64,000 nucleotides of DNA from Tritrichomonas musculus (lineage: Eukaryota > Parabasalia > Tritrichomonadida > Tritrichomonadidae): positions 2,170,001 to 2,234,000 of the forward strand of contig JAPFFF010000023.1 of assembly GCA_039105265.1 (NCBI GenBank), written 5' to 3'. The notes below the pieces were generated by a model. That model saw only the letters and a list, made by a program, of their open reading frames with translations, was not told where the DNA came from and did no database searches. Made by a program: the position numbers and the translations under genes. Below are positions 1-10,240 of this stretch, one piece after another (the first letter of the stretch is position 1; each line of letters starts with the position of its first letter).

Positions 1-136
1 GCCAACGGTATAAGCTAACTTGGGAAATTATTCCGTTACGCTTAGTATCAAAGGAGAGTAGTTCATTTTCATAATCGACTGCATGAACTTTTGTGAAATC
101 TTTCAAACGTTGTAAGATGCTATCAATTCCGTCCAT
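1..136 (-). CDS. 5' end of unknown protein (partial)
   Basis: An open minus-strand frame starts at the ATG complementary to 134-136 and runs off the left edge of the window. It reads MDGIDSILQRLKDF and continues with about 30 more residues that look like protein (TKVHAVDYENELL, then FDTKRNG). There is no stop in the 45 codons visible. The start is the first ATG after stop-rich, AT-rich sequence. The fragment is too short to assign a family. The product is unknown. Confidence 0.55.
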   Translation of the reverse strand, partial: MDGIDSILQRLKDFTKVHAVDYENELLSFDTKRNGIISQVSLYRW

Positions 137-1396
137 TTTAAATTATTATAAAAAATAATAAAAAACCAATAAACCGTTTACATTTTTTTTATAAAGACCG
201 ATAAGTTCTCCATATCTTAGAAAAAAAATGTTTTATTGATGAATTAATAATTCAATATGATTTACCACATGTTAAATAAGTATATAAATCTTTTTTTGCT
301 CCAAAATGTTTTAAATTCATAGGAAATGAGGGATATTTGAATTTTCTAATAAGTTACCATATTGCTTTGGATAGGTCTAATTATGATTGTTATTTAATTT
401 TTTTTTTTACTTTTTTTAAATAAATTCATTATATACAAAAGATGGTTGATTATTCTTTGATTTTTCTATTCTTCAATGAATTGTTCTATTTAAAATAACT
501 TCATTAAATGCATTTAATTTATTAACATTAAAGATATTATCATAAATTTATATAATGAAATAAAGCCAAAATAATATGATGGTTAAAAAGAGAAAAAATC
601 ATTTATAATGTATGGTCTCTGTCATTATATCATATATATATATATATATAAATATAAGTATATTGTTGTGATCAATATGCTTATTTTCCCAAAATTTAAG
701 AAATTTTTACGATAGTAAATTGAGAATATCTTTTCAATTTTCAATAAAATGCAATCTTATCACAAAAATTTATTTGATCTCTGAAAAAAAAAAAAAAATA
801 AAACTCAGAATTTTATGAAATTTTTGTTAAAAAAAAAAATAACGTGCTTGCTGAAAATGGTTTTTTCAACATGATTATATTGAGAAATTTTCATTAATAT
901 GAAAGTTTTTTATATGATTACCAATTATAAACTCTTAAAAAAAATATATTAGAATAATTTCGTTGAAAAAAATTACTTATTCGAATGACGTTTTATTTTG
1001 GTTTAGTTTACTAAGTTATTTCTTAATAAAGTAAAAATAATATGAACATTAATAATGAGTGTTTTGCTCAAAATCAATTTTATGCTTTTATTTTAGATAT
1101 TAATAATTTAATAATGCAACTTTGTTGAACAATTTAACCACAAAATACTTCTGTTATAATCGAAATATATCAAAAAATGTTTATTGGCTTTTATTAATGT
1201 CAAAAATATCAAAATAATGTGATTTTTATATAAAGTTTTCTTGCATAAATTACAGTAAAAAAAAAAAAAAATTTTCTGAAAAAGTTTAACTTTCATCTAA
1301 GCTATATAACGTTGCTCAAAATTTCCACTCAGAAAAAAAAATCTTTTTGAATGATTAATTGAATGTGAGGACGGTTTCCCTCTCCTTTCCCCTATA
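137..1396. other. AT-rich intergenic region, no gene seen
   Basis: About 1.26 kb of very AT-rich sequence between divergent genes. It holds a short (TA)n microsatellite near 631-650 and several A or T homopolymers (787-799, 830-838, about 1257-1271). The small ORFs here are lysine/phenylalanine/isoleucine-rich readings of low-complexity DNA and are not convincing. No RNA gene was recognised. Confidence 0.6.
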
Positions 1397-2107
1397 ATGA
1401 TTTCTGAGCCCTTCCCGGTAGTTACAGAAAAATGTACGTGCGGTAATCTTCATGTTTCCGGGAAGAAATGCCACTTGTCCTCCCACTTGGGAGTCTCTCG
1501 CAAACTTCTTCAGCAGATGTCTGAGAATCCCAATACAATTTTTCAACTTAGGTCAGGTTCAATCGGTATTTCCGATTCAAAAATTGCAGTTTGTCAAAAG
1601 GTTAAAAACAATGTTTACTATGTCTCATGTGTCAAATGCAATCAAGTTTTTGTTGTTTTTATTGGTAGAGGCTCCATTTATGGACAATTCTCCAATGACC
1701 TTATTAAGGACAGGCTTAGACTCTCCGAAGCAATGCTCAACAACACGCAGCCACGGATCCAATTCCCACCAATGATCTGTCAGCTGATACGTGTTGACGA
1801 AATCACTAGGGATTCAGCGGTTGGATACAGTGACGGCACTCTTGATTTGGGTTTGGATGCGGAACTGGACCATGCTCAAGAGGGAGATTCTCCTTCACTT
1901 ATTGGAGAAAGAAATGGGGCAGATATTGACATTTATTCGCATGAAGCCGATGATCACGGTGATGTGAATGATGCTAATACTCTAGAATCAGAAATGATAT
2001 TTGATGGAAACGATAACGATCTTGATTACGAATTAATGTTCTCTAAATCCCGTAATTCATTTCAAGGATCGTATCAAGCTCCATCGGCTCTCGGTTTGTA
2101 TATGTAA
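1397..2107 (+). CDS. Hypothetical protein with N-terminal Cys cluster
   Basis: 236 residues, ATG start, stop followed by A (TAAA). I do not recognise the family. The N-terminal third has a CxC pair (KCTCGN, residues about 13-15), a further Cys near 25 and a CxxC pair (SCVKCN, about 77-80), which could form a zinc-binding fold. The C-terminal half is acidic and Ser/Asp-rich (for example DGNDNDLDYE), probably disordered. The coding sequence is less AT-rich than its surroundings, which supports a real gene. A second ORF at 1452-1775 is a shadow in another frame. Being soluble and acidic it is probably intracellular; nothing further can be said. Confidence 0.7.
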   Translation: MISEPFPVVTEKCTCGNLHVSGKKCHLSSHLGVSRKLLQQMSENPNTIFQLRSGSIGISDSKIAVCQKVKNNVYYVSCVKCNQVFVVFIGRGSIYGQFSNDLIKDRLRLSEAMLNNTQPRIQFPPMICQLIRVDEITRDSAVGYSDGTLDLGLDAELDHAQEGDSPSLIGERNGADIDIYSHEADDHGDVNDANTLESEMIFDGNDNDLDYELMFSKSRNSFQGSYQAPSALGLYM

Positions 2108-2430
2108 AGTGGCAGCTCAATCATTTTTTCTCAAACCTTTCTTTTTCAATTATTATTTCGAGTTATATTTTATATCTATCGATGCTACGCGTTGTAGGAT
2201 CATATATGTATATTATTATTATATAAAAAGGTTAATGGGATCTTTCTTTCTTTTTATACTTTTTCCATCAATCGAGTTGTTTTTCTAAAGTTAAATTGAT
2301 AGATAGACCAAAATAAATAAAGCAAAGAATGGCAGAACTTGTATAAGATTTAAAAATAAATAAAATTAGCTTACCTCTTTTATTAATCAAGATTTAGTAT
2401 TTTATTGTTTTTTACTTTCAAGTTAATCGA

Positions 2431-3135
2431 TTATTTTTTTATGCTAAAAGATGAATTATTAGAAATGCGTTGGCATATCTGATCTATTTTTTCCCAATGT
2501 TTGGCTGAAGATATAGTCATTTGATGATACCCAGTTAATCGATGCGCTGCGCTATTAATAAAATGTTTTTTACAGTGGCCACAATAATTTGTTTTAATGA
2601 CACTATCATTTTCGGACAAAAGATTCAAGCCTTTTGAAATATTGTCTACTTGGTTTCCAATAGAAGAGTATTTAGAATTGGTAGTTGAACAGCATAGATT
2701 TGATATTTTGAATGGATTTGGACGGTATGATTGTTGTTTATCTAACTCAAAATCAAAATGAATTTTTGGTAATATATCAAATTCCTGATGAAGTGGTTTG
2801 CAGTTACCTGTTACATCAGCTACTGTTATGTTATTTCCTATAGCAGCGGTTAAATGGTAATTTATTTTGTCTAAAAGATAGCGTACCTTTTCTTCTTGCG
2901 AAAATATACTTTTTTTTGTTCTTATTCGCTGAATATCATTTGCTTTTAAAGTTGTCATAGGTGGCATATCATTTAAATTATTTTCTTTAATAGGAATTTG
3001 TGTACAATTTTGGAGATTATCAATTGCTTGCTCCTTTGGAATAGATAAAGATGAATTATCTTTTGAGCTAGATATTTTTTCGTCATTTGCTTCTTCATTA
3101 TATGCAACTGGTGCCAGAATTTTTGATTTTTGCAT
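2431..3135 (-). CDS. Dbf4-like protein, candidate regulatory subunit of Cdc7 kinase
   Basis: 234 residues from the ATG at 3135. Two features resemble Dbf4/ASK. Residues 185-204 (YCGHCKKHF...HRLTGYH) give C-x2-C-x9-H-x5-H, the spacing of the DBF-type zinc finger (motif C), followed by a helix-like stretch SSAKHWEKIDQICQRI where Dbf4 proteins have a similar tail. Upstream, residues 127-144 (FDFELDKQQSYRPNPFKIS) resemble Dbf4 motif M, which typically has an acidic/hydrophobic lead and YRP. In other eukaryotes Dbf4 activates Cdc7 kinase to fire replication origins. Here the protein is short, lacks a visible N-terminal BRCT-like motif and has a Ser/Asn-rich N terminus. Family assignment is by motif order only; another C2H2 protein remains possible. 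The initiator-like TCATAT lies 4-10 nt upstream of ATG. Confidence 0.55.
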   Translation of the reverse strand: MQKSKILAPVAYNEEANDEKISSSKDNSSLSIPKEQAIDNLQNCTQIPIKENNLNDMPPMTTLKANDIQRIRTKKSIFSQEEKVRYLLDKINYHLTAAIGNNITVADVTGNCKPLHQEFDILPKIHFDFELDKQQSYRPNPFKISNLCCSTTNSKYSSIGNQVDNISKGLNLLSENDSVIKTNYCGHCKKHFINSAAHRLTGYHQMTISSAKHWEKIDQICQRISNNSSFSIKK

Positions 3136-3356
3136 ATATGATTGTTTATATCAAAAAAAATTACATGAAAATTATGATGTATTAAAAGTGACATAAAAAT
3201 TTTAAAGGAAGTTGAACTTATATTTGGTCATTGGAATGAAGATAAATCACCATTTTTTATATGTATCATAAAAAAAAATTAAAAATATGAATAAAATAAA
3301 AATTTTATTTATAACATTTCATCTTTAAAGTTACAATTTTTTATGATTGGATTAAA

Positions 3357-4964
3357 TCATTGTGATGCAATGGCGTAATCTTCTTCATCATCAATTTCTT
3401 CTTCTTGAAGATCAACCGATGCAATTGTCATTTTAGTTTTTTTGTCTGTAGAGCTATTTAAACTAATGCTGTTTTTATTCAGCATTATACTTTTTTGAGA
3501 ATCCCTGTCGATAAAGTTGATATTACCCATTTTATTCTCGTTGTTACTGGTTTGAATATAAACGATAGGTTTATCATTTCCTTGTTGTATTTGTTGAATT
3601 TCCTTTTTAATTTCTTCATCATTGTCACCATCAGCAGCACTGTCATTTTGGTTATTGTTGTCATTATTGTTATTATTGTTGTTGTCGTTGTTGTTGTTGT
3701 TGTTATTATTGTTATTGTTGTTATTGTTGGCATTAGCATTAGAAGAATTGTTAGAATTATTTTTCTTGTTACCGTCACTTCCACTAGAATTTTGATTGTT
3801 TTCGTCATCAAAATCATCAAAAGGATCATAATTGGATCTAGATTTATTAACTCTAGGAGTATTTGGTGCATGAACTTCTGGTTTTTGTTCAATATGTTTC
3901 AAAATTCTAAAGCTAATATTTGTTGGATCTTTATCGACTTCAACAAAAGCTGCAACATTGTTGTACTGGCCTGCATAATTTGATGCAGTAAAAACTGTTA
4001 TAACAGATCTATCTGGATAAAACGGAAAGTTGATTCCATTTTGAGCCATTTGATGTCCTCTAACAATTTTGTTTAATTTGTTAGCTTTAATAAAATCGGT
4101 GGCAATCTTTTGCCCCCAAGTCCATGTGGCACCACGATCGTTCGGTCCCCATAGCTGTGTATTAATGTTTGGATCAGACCAGAGAAGATCAGCGAGAATT
4201 CCTTCTTCAGGAATATCAGTGGGCCTTTCAATTGATAGAATATCTTCTATTGATTTTAATTTGGGCGAAAGTCCACCATGGACGCAAAATATTTTGTTGC
4301 TTATAAGAGCAGCAATTGGAAGGCAATCAAACGCTTCATAAAATTTAGATAAAACGTAGTTTGCTTGCTCATCATCTTTGAGCTTTTCTACAACTTCATA
4401 AGCAAAGCCAAAGGATTCTGTCATTTCTGGAGATTCATGATTGCCACGTAATAAGAAAACATTTGATGGAAAACGGCATTTAAGTGCAAACAAAAGGCAT
4501 ATGACTTCAAGAGAATTAGGTCCACGGTCAACATAATCACCAAGGAATAAATATTTTGAATTAACATCAAAACCACCTGTTTGAAGGACACGAACAAGAT
4601 CATTTAACTGACCATGAATATCGCCGCATATTTTAATAGGTGACTCGAGATAAAGGAGTGAATCTTCTTGAAGTAATATTTGTTTAACATAGTCACATAT
4701 GTATACAAGCGATGATGAAACATAATCAATGCCTTCGTTGTTCATGAGCATTGGGAGTTGGCGATATACAATGATGCTTTGTATAATCTGATCAAAAAAG
4801 GCGCCTGCATCGAATTCCTCCTCTTCCTCAGTAGTATTTTCACCATTAGCATTATTTTCACCATCTTGAATGTTTTCTTCCTCAGGTAGTTGTGTATCAT
4901 ACTCTTGTTCATCTGTATCATCACCAAGAATTGCAAATTGATTTTCTGTCTTTTTGGTGAACAT
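3357..4964 (-). CDS. PPP-family serine/threonine phosphatase with Asn/Asp-rich tail
   Basis: 535 residues from the ATG at 4964; the codon just upstream in frame is TTG, not a start. An acidic N-terminal tail (about 1-55) precedes a full PP1/PP2A-type catalytic domain (about 60-370). It has GDIHGQ (114-119), GDYVDRG (142-148), LLRGNHE (171-177), HGGLSP, WSDP, the RGHQ histidine motif and TASNYAGQYNN, so all metal-binding and catalytic signature blocks are present. The C-terminal 150 residues are low complexity: about 35 Asn/Asp encoded by AAY/GAY runs at 3,650-3,740, then acidic, Lys/Gln-rich sequence. The order RPTD...LLWSDP is closest to PP1/PPZ-like enzymes. It probably dephosphorylates protein Ser/Thr in cytosol or nucleus. 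The tail is unusual for the family and may be a regulatory or disordered extension. Confidence 0.95.
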   Translation of the reverse strand: MFTKKTENQFAILGDDTDEQEYDTQLPEEENIQDGENNANGENTTEEEEEFDAGAFFDQIIQSIIVYRQLPMLMNNEGIDYVSSSLVYICDYVKQILLQEDSLLYLESPIKICGDIHGQLNDLVRVLQTGGFDVNSKYLFLGDYVDRGPNSLEVICLLFALKCRFPSNVFLLRGNHESPEMTESFGFAYEVVEKLKDDEQANYVLSKFYEAFDCLPIAALISNKIFCVHGGLSPKLKSIEDILSIERPTDIPEEGILADLLWSDPNINTQLWGPNDRGATWTWGQKIATDFIKANKLNKIVRGHQMAQNGINFPFYPDRSVITVFTASNYAGQYNNVAAFVEVDKDPTNISFRILKHIEQKPEVHAPNTPRVNKSRSNYDPFDDFDDENNQNSSGSDGNKKNNSNNSSNANANNNNNNNNNNNNNNDNNNNNNNDNNNQNDSAADGDNDEEIKKEIQQIQQGNDKPIVYIQTSNNENKMGNINFIDRDSQKSIMLNKNSISLNSSTDKKTKMTIASVDLQEEEIDDEEDYAIASQ

Positions 4965-5579
4965 CAATTTAAAAGCTAATAATTATTTAAATATTTTTTG
5001 AGAATGATTGTACGTTTAGACTTATTAAGAAAGATAAGTTAAAAATTTTTCTGAATGTTATACCAAATTTTCTGAAAAAACTCAAATTTTGATCAATTCA
5101 ATTTTATTTGTTTTGTTTAATCGGAATTAAAAATCAATATTTGATGCTTTTTTAGAAACAATATTTTTATGCATTTTTATTATAAGGACAACTTTGCCAT
5201 TAAAAATTGAATGAAAAATTGTTTAAACTTAAATTTGTGAATACTATTCAACCACTTTTGAAATAAGATTGACCATGATTGGAAAATATAAATATTTTAT
5301 TGTTTTTGTTTTTTAAAATGTACAAAAAAATGGAAATAAAAAATTGAATCCTCCGAAAAGACGTTATATCCATAGAAATGAAATTATATTTTTGAACGTT
5401 TTTGATTCAATTTAAATTGTAATTATCTTGGTTTTTATTTGATTTTTCATTTTAATTTTTATTTTTTAGTGTATTATATATTATTTTAAAGCATCTATAT
5501 TTACTGTGTACGGACCAATAAAATAATGATAAAAACAAAACAGAATTTTTTCTAAGTACCTAGTCAAAATAATAACAAG
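4965..5579. other. AT-rich intergenic region
   Basis: About 600 bases between the phosphatase gene start and the left side of the Polinton remnant. Only short accidental frames were seen, with no RNA gene or clear promoter motif. The phosphatase promoter should lie just right of 4,964. Confidence 0.5.
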
Positions 5580-5750
5580 GATTGTGGAATGTTTCTTATG
5601 GAAGCTGTCCATACCTTTTTGCATGAAGGAGATGGTGAGTTTCACTAAAAAGATATGCCTGATATTAGAAAGAGGATATTTCGAGAACTTCAAAACAATA
5701 CATTAGAAACAAGTGTTGCATATAAATAATGACTTTTTATTCAACTCGAA

Positions 5751-6755
5751 ATGGAATTACCACCAAGTGTTAATACTCTATATTCTAATCAAGATAACAT
5801 AGTTAATGATGGTAATACACCTCTTCCAATCGAAACAACCTACTTCCTCGAAGATGCTCAACATGATAAAGCTCAGTTTAATAGGGACTGGTTTAACTTC
5901 CCACCTGAATGGTCAACTTCAAACAAAGGTGAATCTATTGTTGGAGTTCGTTCAGCACAGATTATTAAAAGACGTCGAAAATTAGAAGTTGAAATGGCAA
6001 TACGTAATTTTACTAAAGATGCCTTTATTAAACATGGTGGAAAAGTTGAAAATGAAATCTTAACAGATGAACAACTAAAGAAATTCCAAGAGGATGATAC
6101 CAAAGAAATATATAAGAAAGACACAACATAGAGATTCCTTGCAAACTTTGTTGTTATTGATTGGATATCTACTGAGAGAGACATTAGAGGTTTCTTTGAT
6201 GCAGTACATAATGCAATGAAGTCATGGATGGCTAAGCATGGAGAATATGCAAAAGACTTTGTTCAAGATGATTCATTAATAAACTACCGAGATATACAAA
6301 CAGATGGATATTATGATAAGAATGGTTTTCATGAAATCATATATTTCTACAAGAATGAACATGTTAATGATAGTGCAACCAAATCTATCAATTTTTACCA
6401 GATAAGTAATTGGAATGAAGACTTTGCAGATGTGTTTAATATAGGTACTGGACCTAATCAAAATAAACCAGAAAATTTAAAGTTTGGAGTAAGAAGTTGG
6501 TATTTGATAATGAATGGGACAGACATCCATGAAAAAATATATTCATCTATAGGTGAACAAGCATTATATAATTATATAGAAAATAATGATGTTGAATATA
6601 GTCCTATTAAGAACTTCAAGTTAAATTCCATGGACCAAAGGTTTTGGATAGACTTTTATAGTGATGCTCATTATAATTGTCCAACTATACTACCTCCTAA
6701 AGATCCATTTGTTATCGAAATGCAATTCCTTCAATACGATAAGATGTTTATTTAA
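5751..6755 (+). pseudogene. Polinton structural (capsid-side) gene remnant
   Basis: Protein-like sequence on the plus strand directly left of the integrase, in the position where Polintons carry virion-protein genes. I see no signature that fixes whether this is the major capsid protein, the penton or another structural protein, so the assignment rests on position and on the non-enzymatic, beta-rich, Asn/Tyr/Phe-rich character. The remnant is broken. A short protein-like stretch at about 5,580-5,730 may belong to the preceding gene of the same element. Confidence 0.45.
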
Positions 6756-6768
6756 AAATAAATGAGTA

Positions 6769-7868
6769 AAGAAGAACCAAGCCCATATGAAAAATTATAC
6801 AACAAAGCTAAATGGAAGACCTTGGACAAATACCTTAGCATGGCAAAACAAGAGAATCTAAATGAAGACTAAGCAAAGAAATACTTTGATGAAAGAGTAG
6901 TACATGATAAGAGAGTACCTAAAGTACAATATATACCTATTGTATCCAAACATCTTCATGGTTATCAAATGGATACCTTCATTAATAATAAAGAGGCAGG
7001 TGGGTTGAATTATCTAATGTTCATCAATATCAACACCAGAAAAGCATATGCATATCCTATGAATGGTAAAGAAGCAAGAGAAGTATTGGCAGCACTTCAT
7101 AAATTTGTTAATGATGTACCTCATGTATATTCGATAACAAGAGATGAGGATGCGGCATATTTATCATCAACAGTCTTAGACTTCATGAGAGAGAAGAACA
7201 TAAAATACCGAACAACTACTGAGAATAACCATAATGTACTTGGCATTATTAATAGGTTTATGAGAACCATAAGAGATACTATTGATGAAAATAGGTTTAT
7301 TGAACCAAAGGAAATGCATGATTTAGTTAACATATATAACAACTCCTATCATAGGTCTTTAGATAATAAAGCACCTAATGATATTAATCCAGAGGATGAA
7401 ATAAAGTACATACAAAAGAATGCTCGAATTAATCCATACCATTTTAATTCAGGTGAGAAGGTCAGGTTAGTACTCGAAAAAGGACCATTTGGTAAAAGAA
7501 GAAGTAATTTGTCCAATGAGTCTTATATAGTTGATTCGCAAAAAGGTAACCAGTTTGTGGTCAGGTCCAAAGATGGTTCAACTAGTTCATTCCCTGGATA
7601 TAGGTTGTTAAGGACAAGAGACAAAAGGATTAAAGTAGCTGAAATACTAAATGAAGGTAAAGAAGGTATTATTGAACGAATATATAACTTTGATGAAGAT
7701 ACTGGTAAGCATGATATAAAATGGGAAGGAGTCGAAGGTGATGATGCCTTTGCTAGAGAAACTATTAGAAATGTAAGGAGAGGTAATCCATTGGTTCTTG
7801 GTACAGCAGAAAGACAATATTGGTTGGAACAAAAGAAAAATTATAAACGACAAATTAAAGCAGGTTAA
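6769..7868 (+). pseudogene. Polinton integrase (rve family) remnant
   Basis: The region shows the retroviral-type integrase core, with acidic residues in the expected order (QMDTF, then TRDEDAAY, then LGIINRFMRTIRD), followed by a C-terminal chromodomain-like segment (KHDIKWEGVEGDD). This combination is characteristic of Maverick integrases. A short upstream stretch from about 6,769 (SPYEKLYNKAKWKTLDKYLS) looks like the N-terminal part. This is the best-preserved part of the element, but the gene region as a whole is not whole. Confidence 0.85.
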
Positions 7869-7930
7869 AAGGCTGAGTGCAAACCAATACCAGATAAAAT
7901 AATGAAATACATTTAAAAATTTGTAAATGG

Positions 7931-8690
7931 ATGCCCCAAAATTCAGAACTAATAAATAAAGTAGAAACATTGATTAAAGAGACATTACGGAAGAACATGA
8001 AAGAGATAGATGTTGCTTTGATTAAGCCATTATCACCTGATTATCCTTTTAGCACAAATTGTATATACTTTTTAAATGGTAAACCAGGCGCTAGTAAAAG
8101 TTTTTGTATATGGAGACATATTATGATAACAGAGAGGTTGTTTAAGCATCCGTACTACCAAAAGATATTTTGCTCAAGCTCTGGTAAAATGGATAAAACA
8201 GCAGAAACACTTAATAAACAGATACAATCAAGAATCGATTATGTAAAGGAAAGAGAATTAATGAGTTATCTAAAACGACATCTTCGAAGAAAGATAAAGT
8301 GCTATGCTATTGTCAAATATATATTATCTCGAATGAAAGAGACCAATGACGAAATGAGGAGGCTCATTGAGAAGCATCATTTAAATGAGCACAATGATAA
8401 AATTATTTATAAAGCAAATTAGCTCGTCAAGTATGAAACATAATAATATCCATATAATACATTATTGATACTAAGGTAGTGATTTATTAAAGAATGGCAA
8501 TAGTGAATTTATCAAGTTGTTAACCAAAACAAGACACTATAATTTAACATGTATCATGGCCATTCAAACCATTCGTTTCGTTCACATGAATGCAAAGAGA
8601 TTGGCAACAGATATCATATGTTATACAGGATATAGTGAAGAAGATTTTACAAGCTTGTTGCAACAAACAAACAACTCACTAAATACTTAA
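7931..8690 (+). pseudogene. Polinton packaging ATPase (A32/FtsK-like) remnant
   Basis: A Walker A-like segment, YFLNGKPGASKS, occurs about 40 residues into the readable frame and is followed by the SSSGKMDKT region. Similarity to the C-terminal part of A32-like ATPases (TRHYNLTCIMAIQTIRF, then YSEEDFTSLLQQ) appears at about 8,500-8,690. In intact elements this enzyme is the genome-packaging motor. The copy is broken. Confidence 0.7.
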
Positions 8691-9289
8691 TGATTTTGTA
8701 ATTTTGTGCTTAGACTAATCAAGCAAGTTCACTATTCAGTTTACTCATATCACTTATTTTAAATAGTTCAGTCAAATCAGCCATTTCAATGAAAATAAAA
8801 GTTTTAATATATATAACAAATCCATATTCGTTTCATTTCTTCTTCGATAATTTATATAAACGTCTCATCTTACCTCTAGTTTTGATATACAACATCTTAA
8901 CTTCATATCTATCTGTTTTTGTTTTAATATCAATTCAATAAAGATCGTTAAGAGCTTTCTTATTTGGAAATTCTATTCTCCATTGTTTCATTCATTTTAA
9001 TAATAACAATTAAATCAATTACTTTATCATTAGAATTATTTTCTACTACTCAATAAATGTCAATAATTATGTTTGAATCAATTATCACATTAATGGGCTC
9101 ATTAGTTTTTGTCGCATTCATCATTATCGCTTCTCTCATATTCGTAAGATTCGAAAATTTCAATAATCACAAGAACATCAAATCATTCTGCTTTTACTCA
9201 TATCGTTCCAAGTATGTACTTGATATATTAAGCGTCTCTCATATCGTTACCAGGTATCTAATAACATAATTTTAATTCAGGTTTACCAT
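8691..9289. other. Decayed inter-gene part of the Polinton
   Basis: Short protein-like fragments are visible on the minus strand, including a basic stretch KMRRLYKLSKKK near 8,850-8,890. Nothing could be assigned to a named gene. The 70-residue plus-strand frame at 9,057-9,269 looks accidental. Confidence 0.4.
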
Positions 9290-9653
9290 ATTTTACATAG
9301 AGAACAATATTTGAGTTACTATTTTGATTACGACCGAGGAACTGCTTAACTCTAGATGTTGTATCGATGTATGTTGGCACGAAGATTGAGAAATCATTCT
9401 CTTTATTAGATTGTCCGGTTTGGATTGATGAAGTTCATATAATAATTCATCTTTGTTTAACTAAAATACCTTGTCATAGAATTCATATAAGGCTACTTTA
9501 TACCTATCTTTTGACCATTCCTTCAACTACTTGCAGTCTTTCTTATCTTCTATCTTAACTGATATCTTATCATACTTCATTCGTTTTCCATCAAGTTAAT
9601 TAATTATCTCAGCTGTTTGTTCATCAAAATCTGATACCTGCTTAGTAGTATAC

Positions 9654-9731
9654 GGTAGGCCGTGTCTAATTACACAGCCTACCCTCTTCGCTACGCTCGA
9701 GACTACTCCAAGGGCTCCCGCCCCTGGACCC
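9654..9731. repeat. GC-rich block with hairpin
   Basis: Perfect arms GGTAGGC (9654-9660) and GCCTACC (9677-9683) extend inward by a mismatch and four more pairs, giving a 12-bp stem. It is followed by a GC-rich stretch (CTTCGCTACGCTCGAGAC at 9686-9703, then GGGCTCCCGCCCCTGGACCC). The composition is sharply unlike the surrounding DNA of about 70% A+T. Function unknown. Confidence 0.7.
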
Positions 9732-9733
9732 TA

Positions 9734-9797
9734 TTCAAAAAGTTAATAATTCAAAAAGTTTCCTGTTCAAAAAGTTCTCTATTCAAAAAGTGAGCTT
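9734..9797 (+). repeat. 16-bp tandem array, four units
   Basis: TTCAAAAAGT begins at 9734, 9750, 9766 and 9782: four copies at an exact 16-base spacing. The first three extend to TTCAAAAAGTT, and the remaining bases of each unit vary. It sits directly right of the GC-rich hairpin block inside the Polinton. Confidence 0.85.
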
Positions 9798-10240
9798 CGT
9801 CAATCACTAGAAAGAAATCTTATCGTTCATGTCTTCCATATTATTCTTCGAATAAGTCACCTTTGCATATAGATGGAGTGCTATATATTGTGATAATAAC
9901 ATTAACATGATTATATGCAGCTTTGCTAAATTCACTAAACGCCCTCTCATTAAAGCATAATGGTATATAATCACTAAATGTTTCATACTCAATTTGCACC
10001 AACTGGAAAAGCTTGGTATAGAGCTCTTTTTCTATATTAACTGATAGAACTATAACCATAAACCTATTTGTTTTGTGTGCAGAGATCCATTCACTGATTG
10101 CAGTCGATTTACCCAATCCAATCAATGTTTTGCCTTCTTTGTTTGAATGTTGCTCGGGAAGTTTCGAAGATAAGAAAGAGAAAAAAAGCGGAATTCGTTC
10201 ATCTGAGTGAATTTCGGAGAGATACACGATGGTCTAATAA

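Larger units (their letters stand above)
5580..10240. mobile_element. Polinton/Maverick-type element, broken fossil
   Basis: A block of about 4.7 kb carries several Polinton hallmark genes. Rightward: a structural-gene remnant (5,751-6,755), an rve-type integrase (about 6,770-7,868) and an A32/FtsK-like packaging ATPase (7,931-about 8,690). Leftward: a helicase remnant (about 9,290-10,240). Convergent gene blocks and this gene set are typical of trichomonad Mavericks. The element is clearly broken, with several breaks (probably five to ten); no protein-primed DNA polymerase and no terminal inverted repeats were recognised, so much is missing. Long stretches remain readable, which suggests a fairly recent death rather than an ancient one. 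The exact ends are uncertain by 100-200 bases. Confidence 0.85.
9290..10240 (-). pseudogene. Polinton-associated SF2/UL9-like helicase remnant
   Basis: Minus-strand frames carry a Walker A-like TLIGLGKSTAISEWI followed by RFMVIVLSVNIEKELYTKL (motif Ia-like), and further left VKQFLGRNQNSNSNIVLY, which resembles helicase motif VI (QxxGR). This spacing recalls the herpesvirus UL9-like origin-binding helicases found in some large DNA viruses and virus-like elements; the family call is tentative. The remnant is broken and interrupted by the GC-rich block and 16-bp array at 9,654-9,797. Confidence 0.5.

Noticed and set aside
631-650. (TA)n stretch as a mobile-element target or end
   Set aside because: Simple microsatellite in AT-rich DNA without flanking structure.
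1355-1775. Alternative frames overlapping the gene at 1,397 (minus 1,355-1,546; plus 1,452-1,775)
   Set aside because: The 236-residue frame is longest, starts at ATG and has the composition of a real protein; others have none.
3485-3983. Two hydrophobic/threonine-rich frames opposite the phosphatase tail
   Set aside because: Alternative readings of the AAY/GAY run; the phosphatase frame carries catalytic motifs.
9057-9269. 70-residue hydrophobic plus-strand frame within the Polinton
   Set aside because: Looks accidental; the region reads as decayed minus-strand sequence and has no conserved motif.
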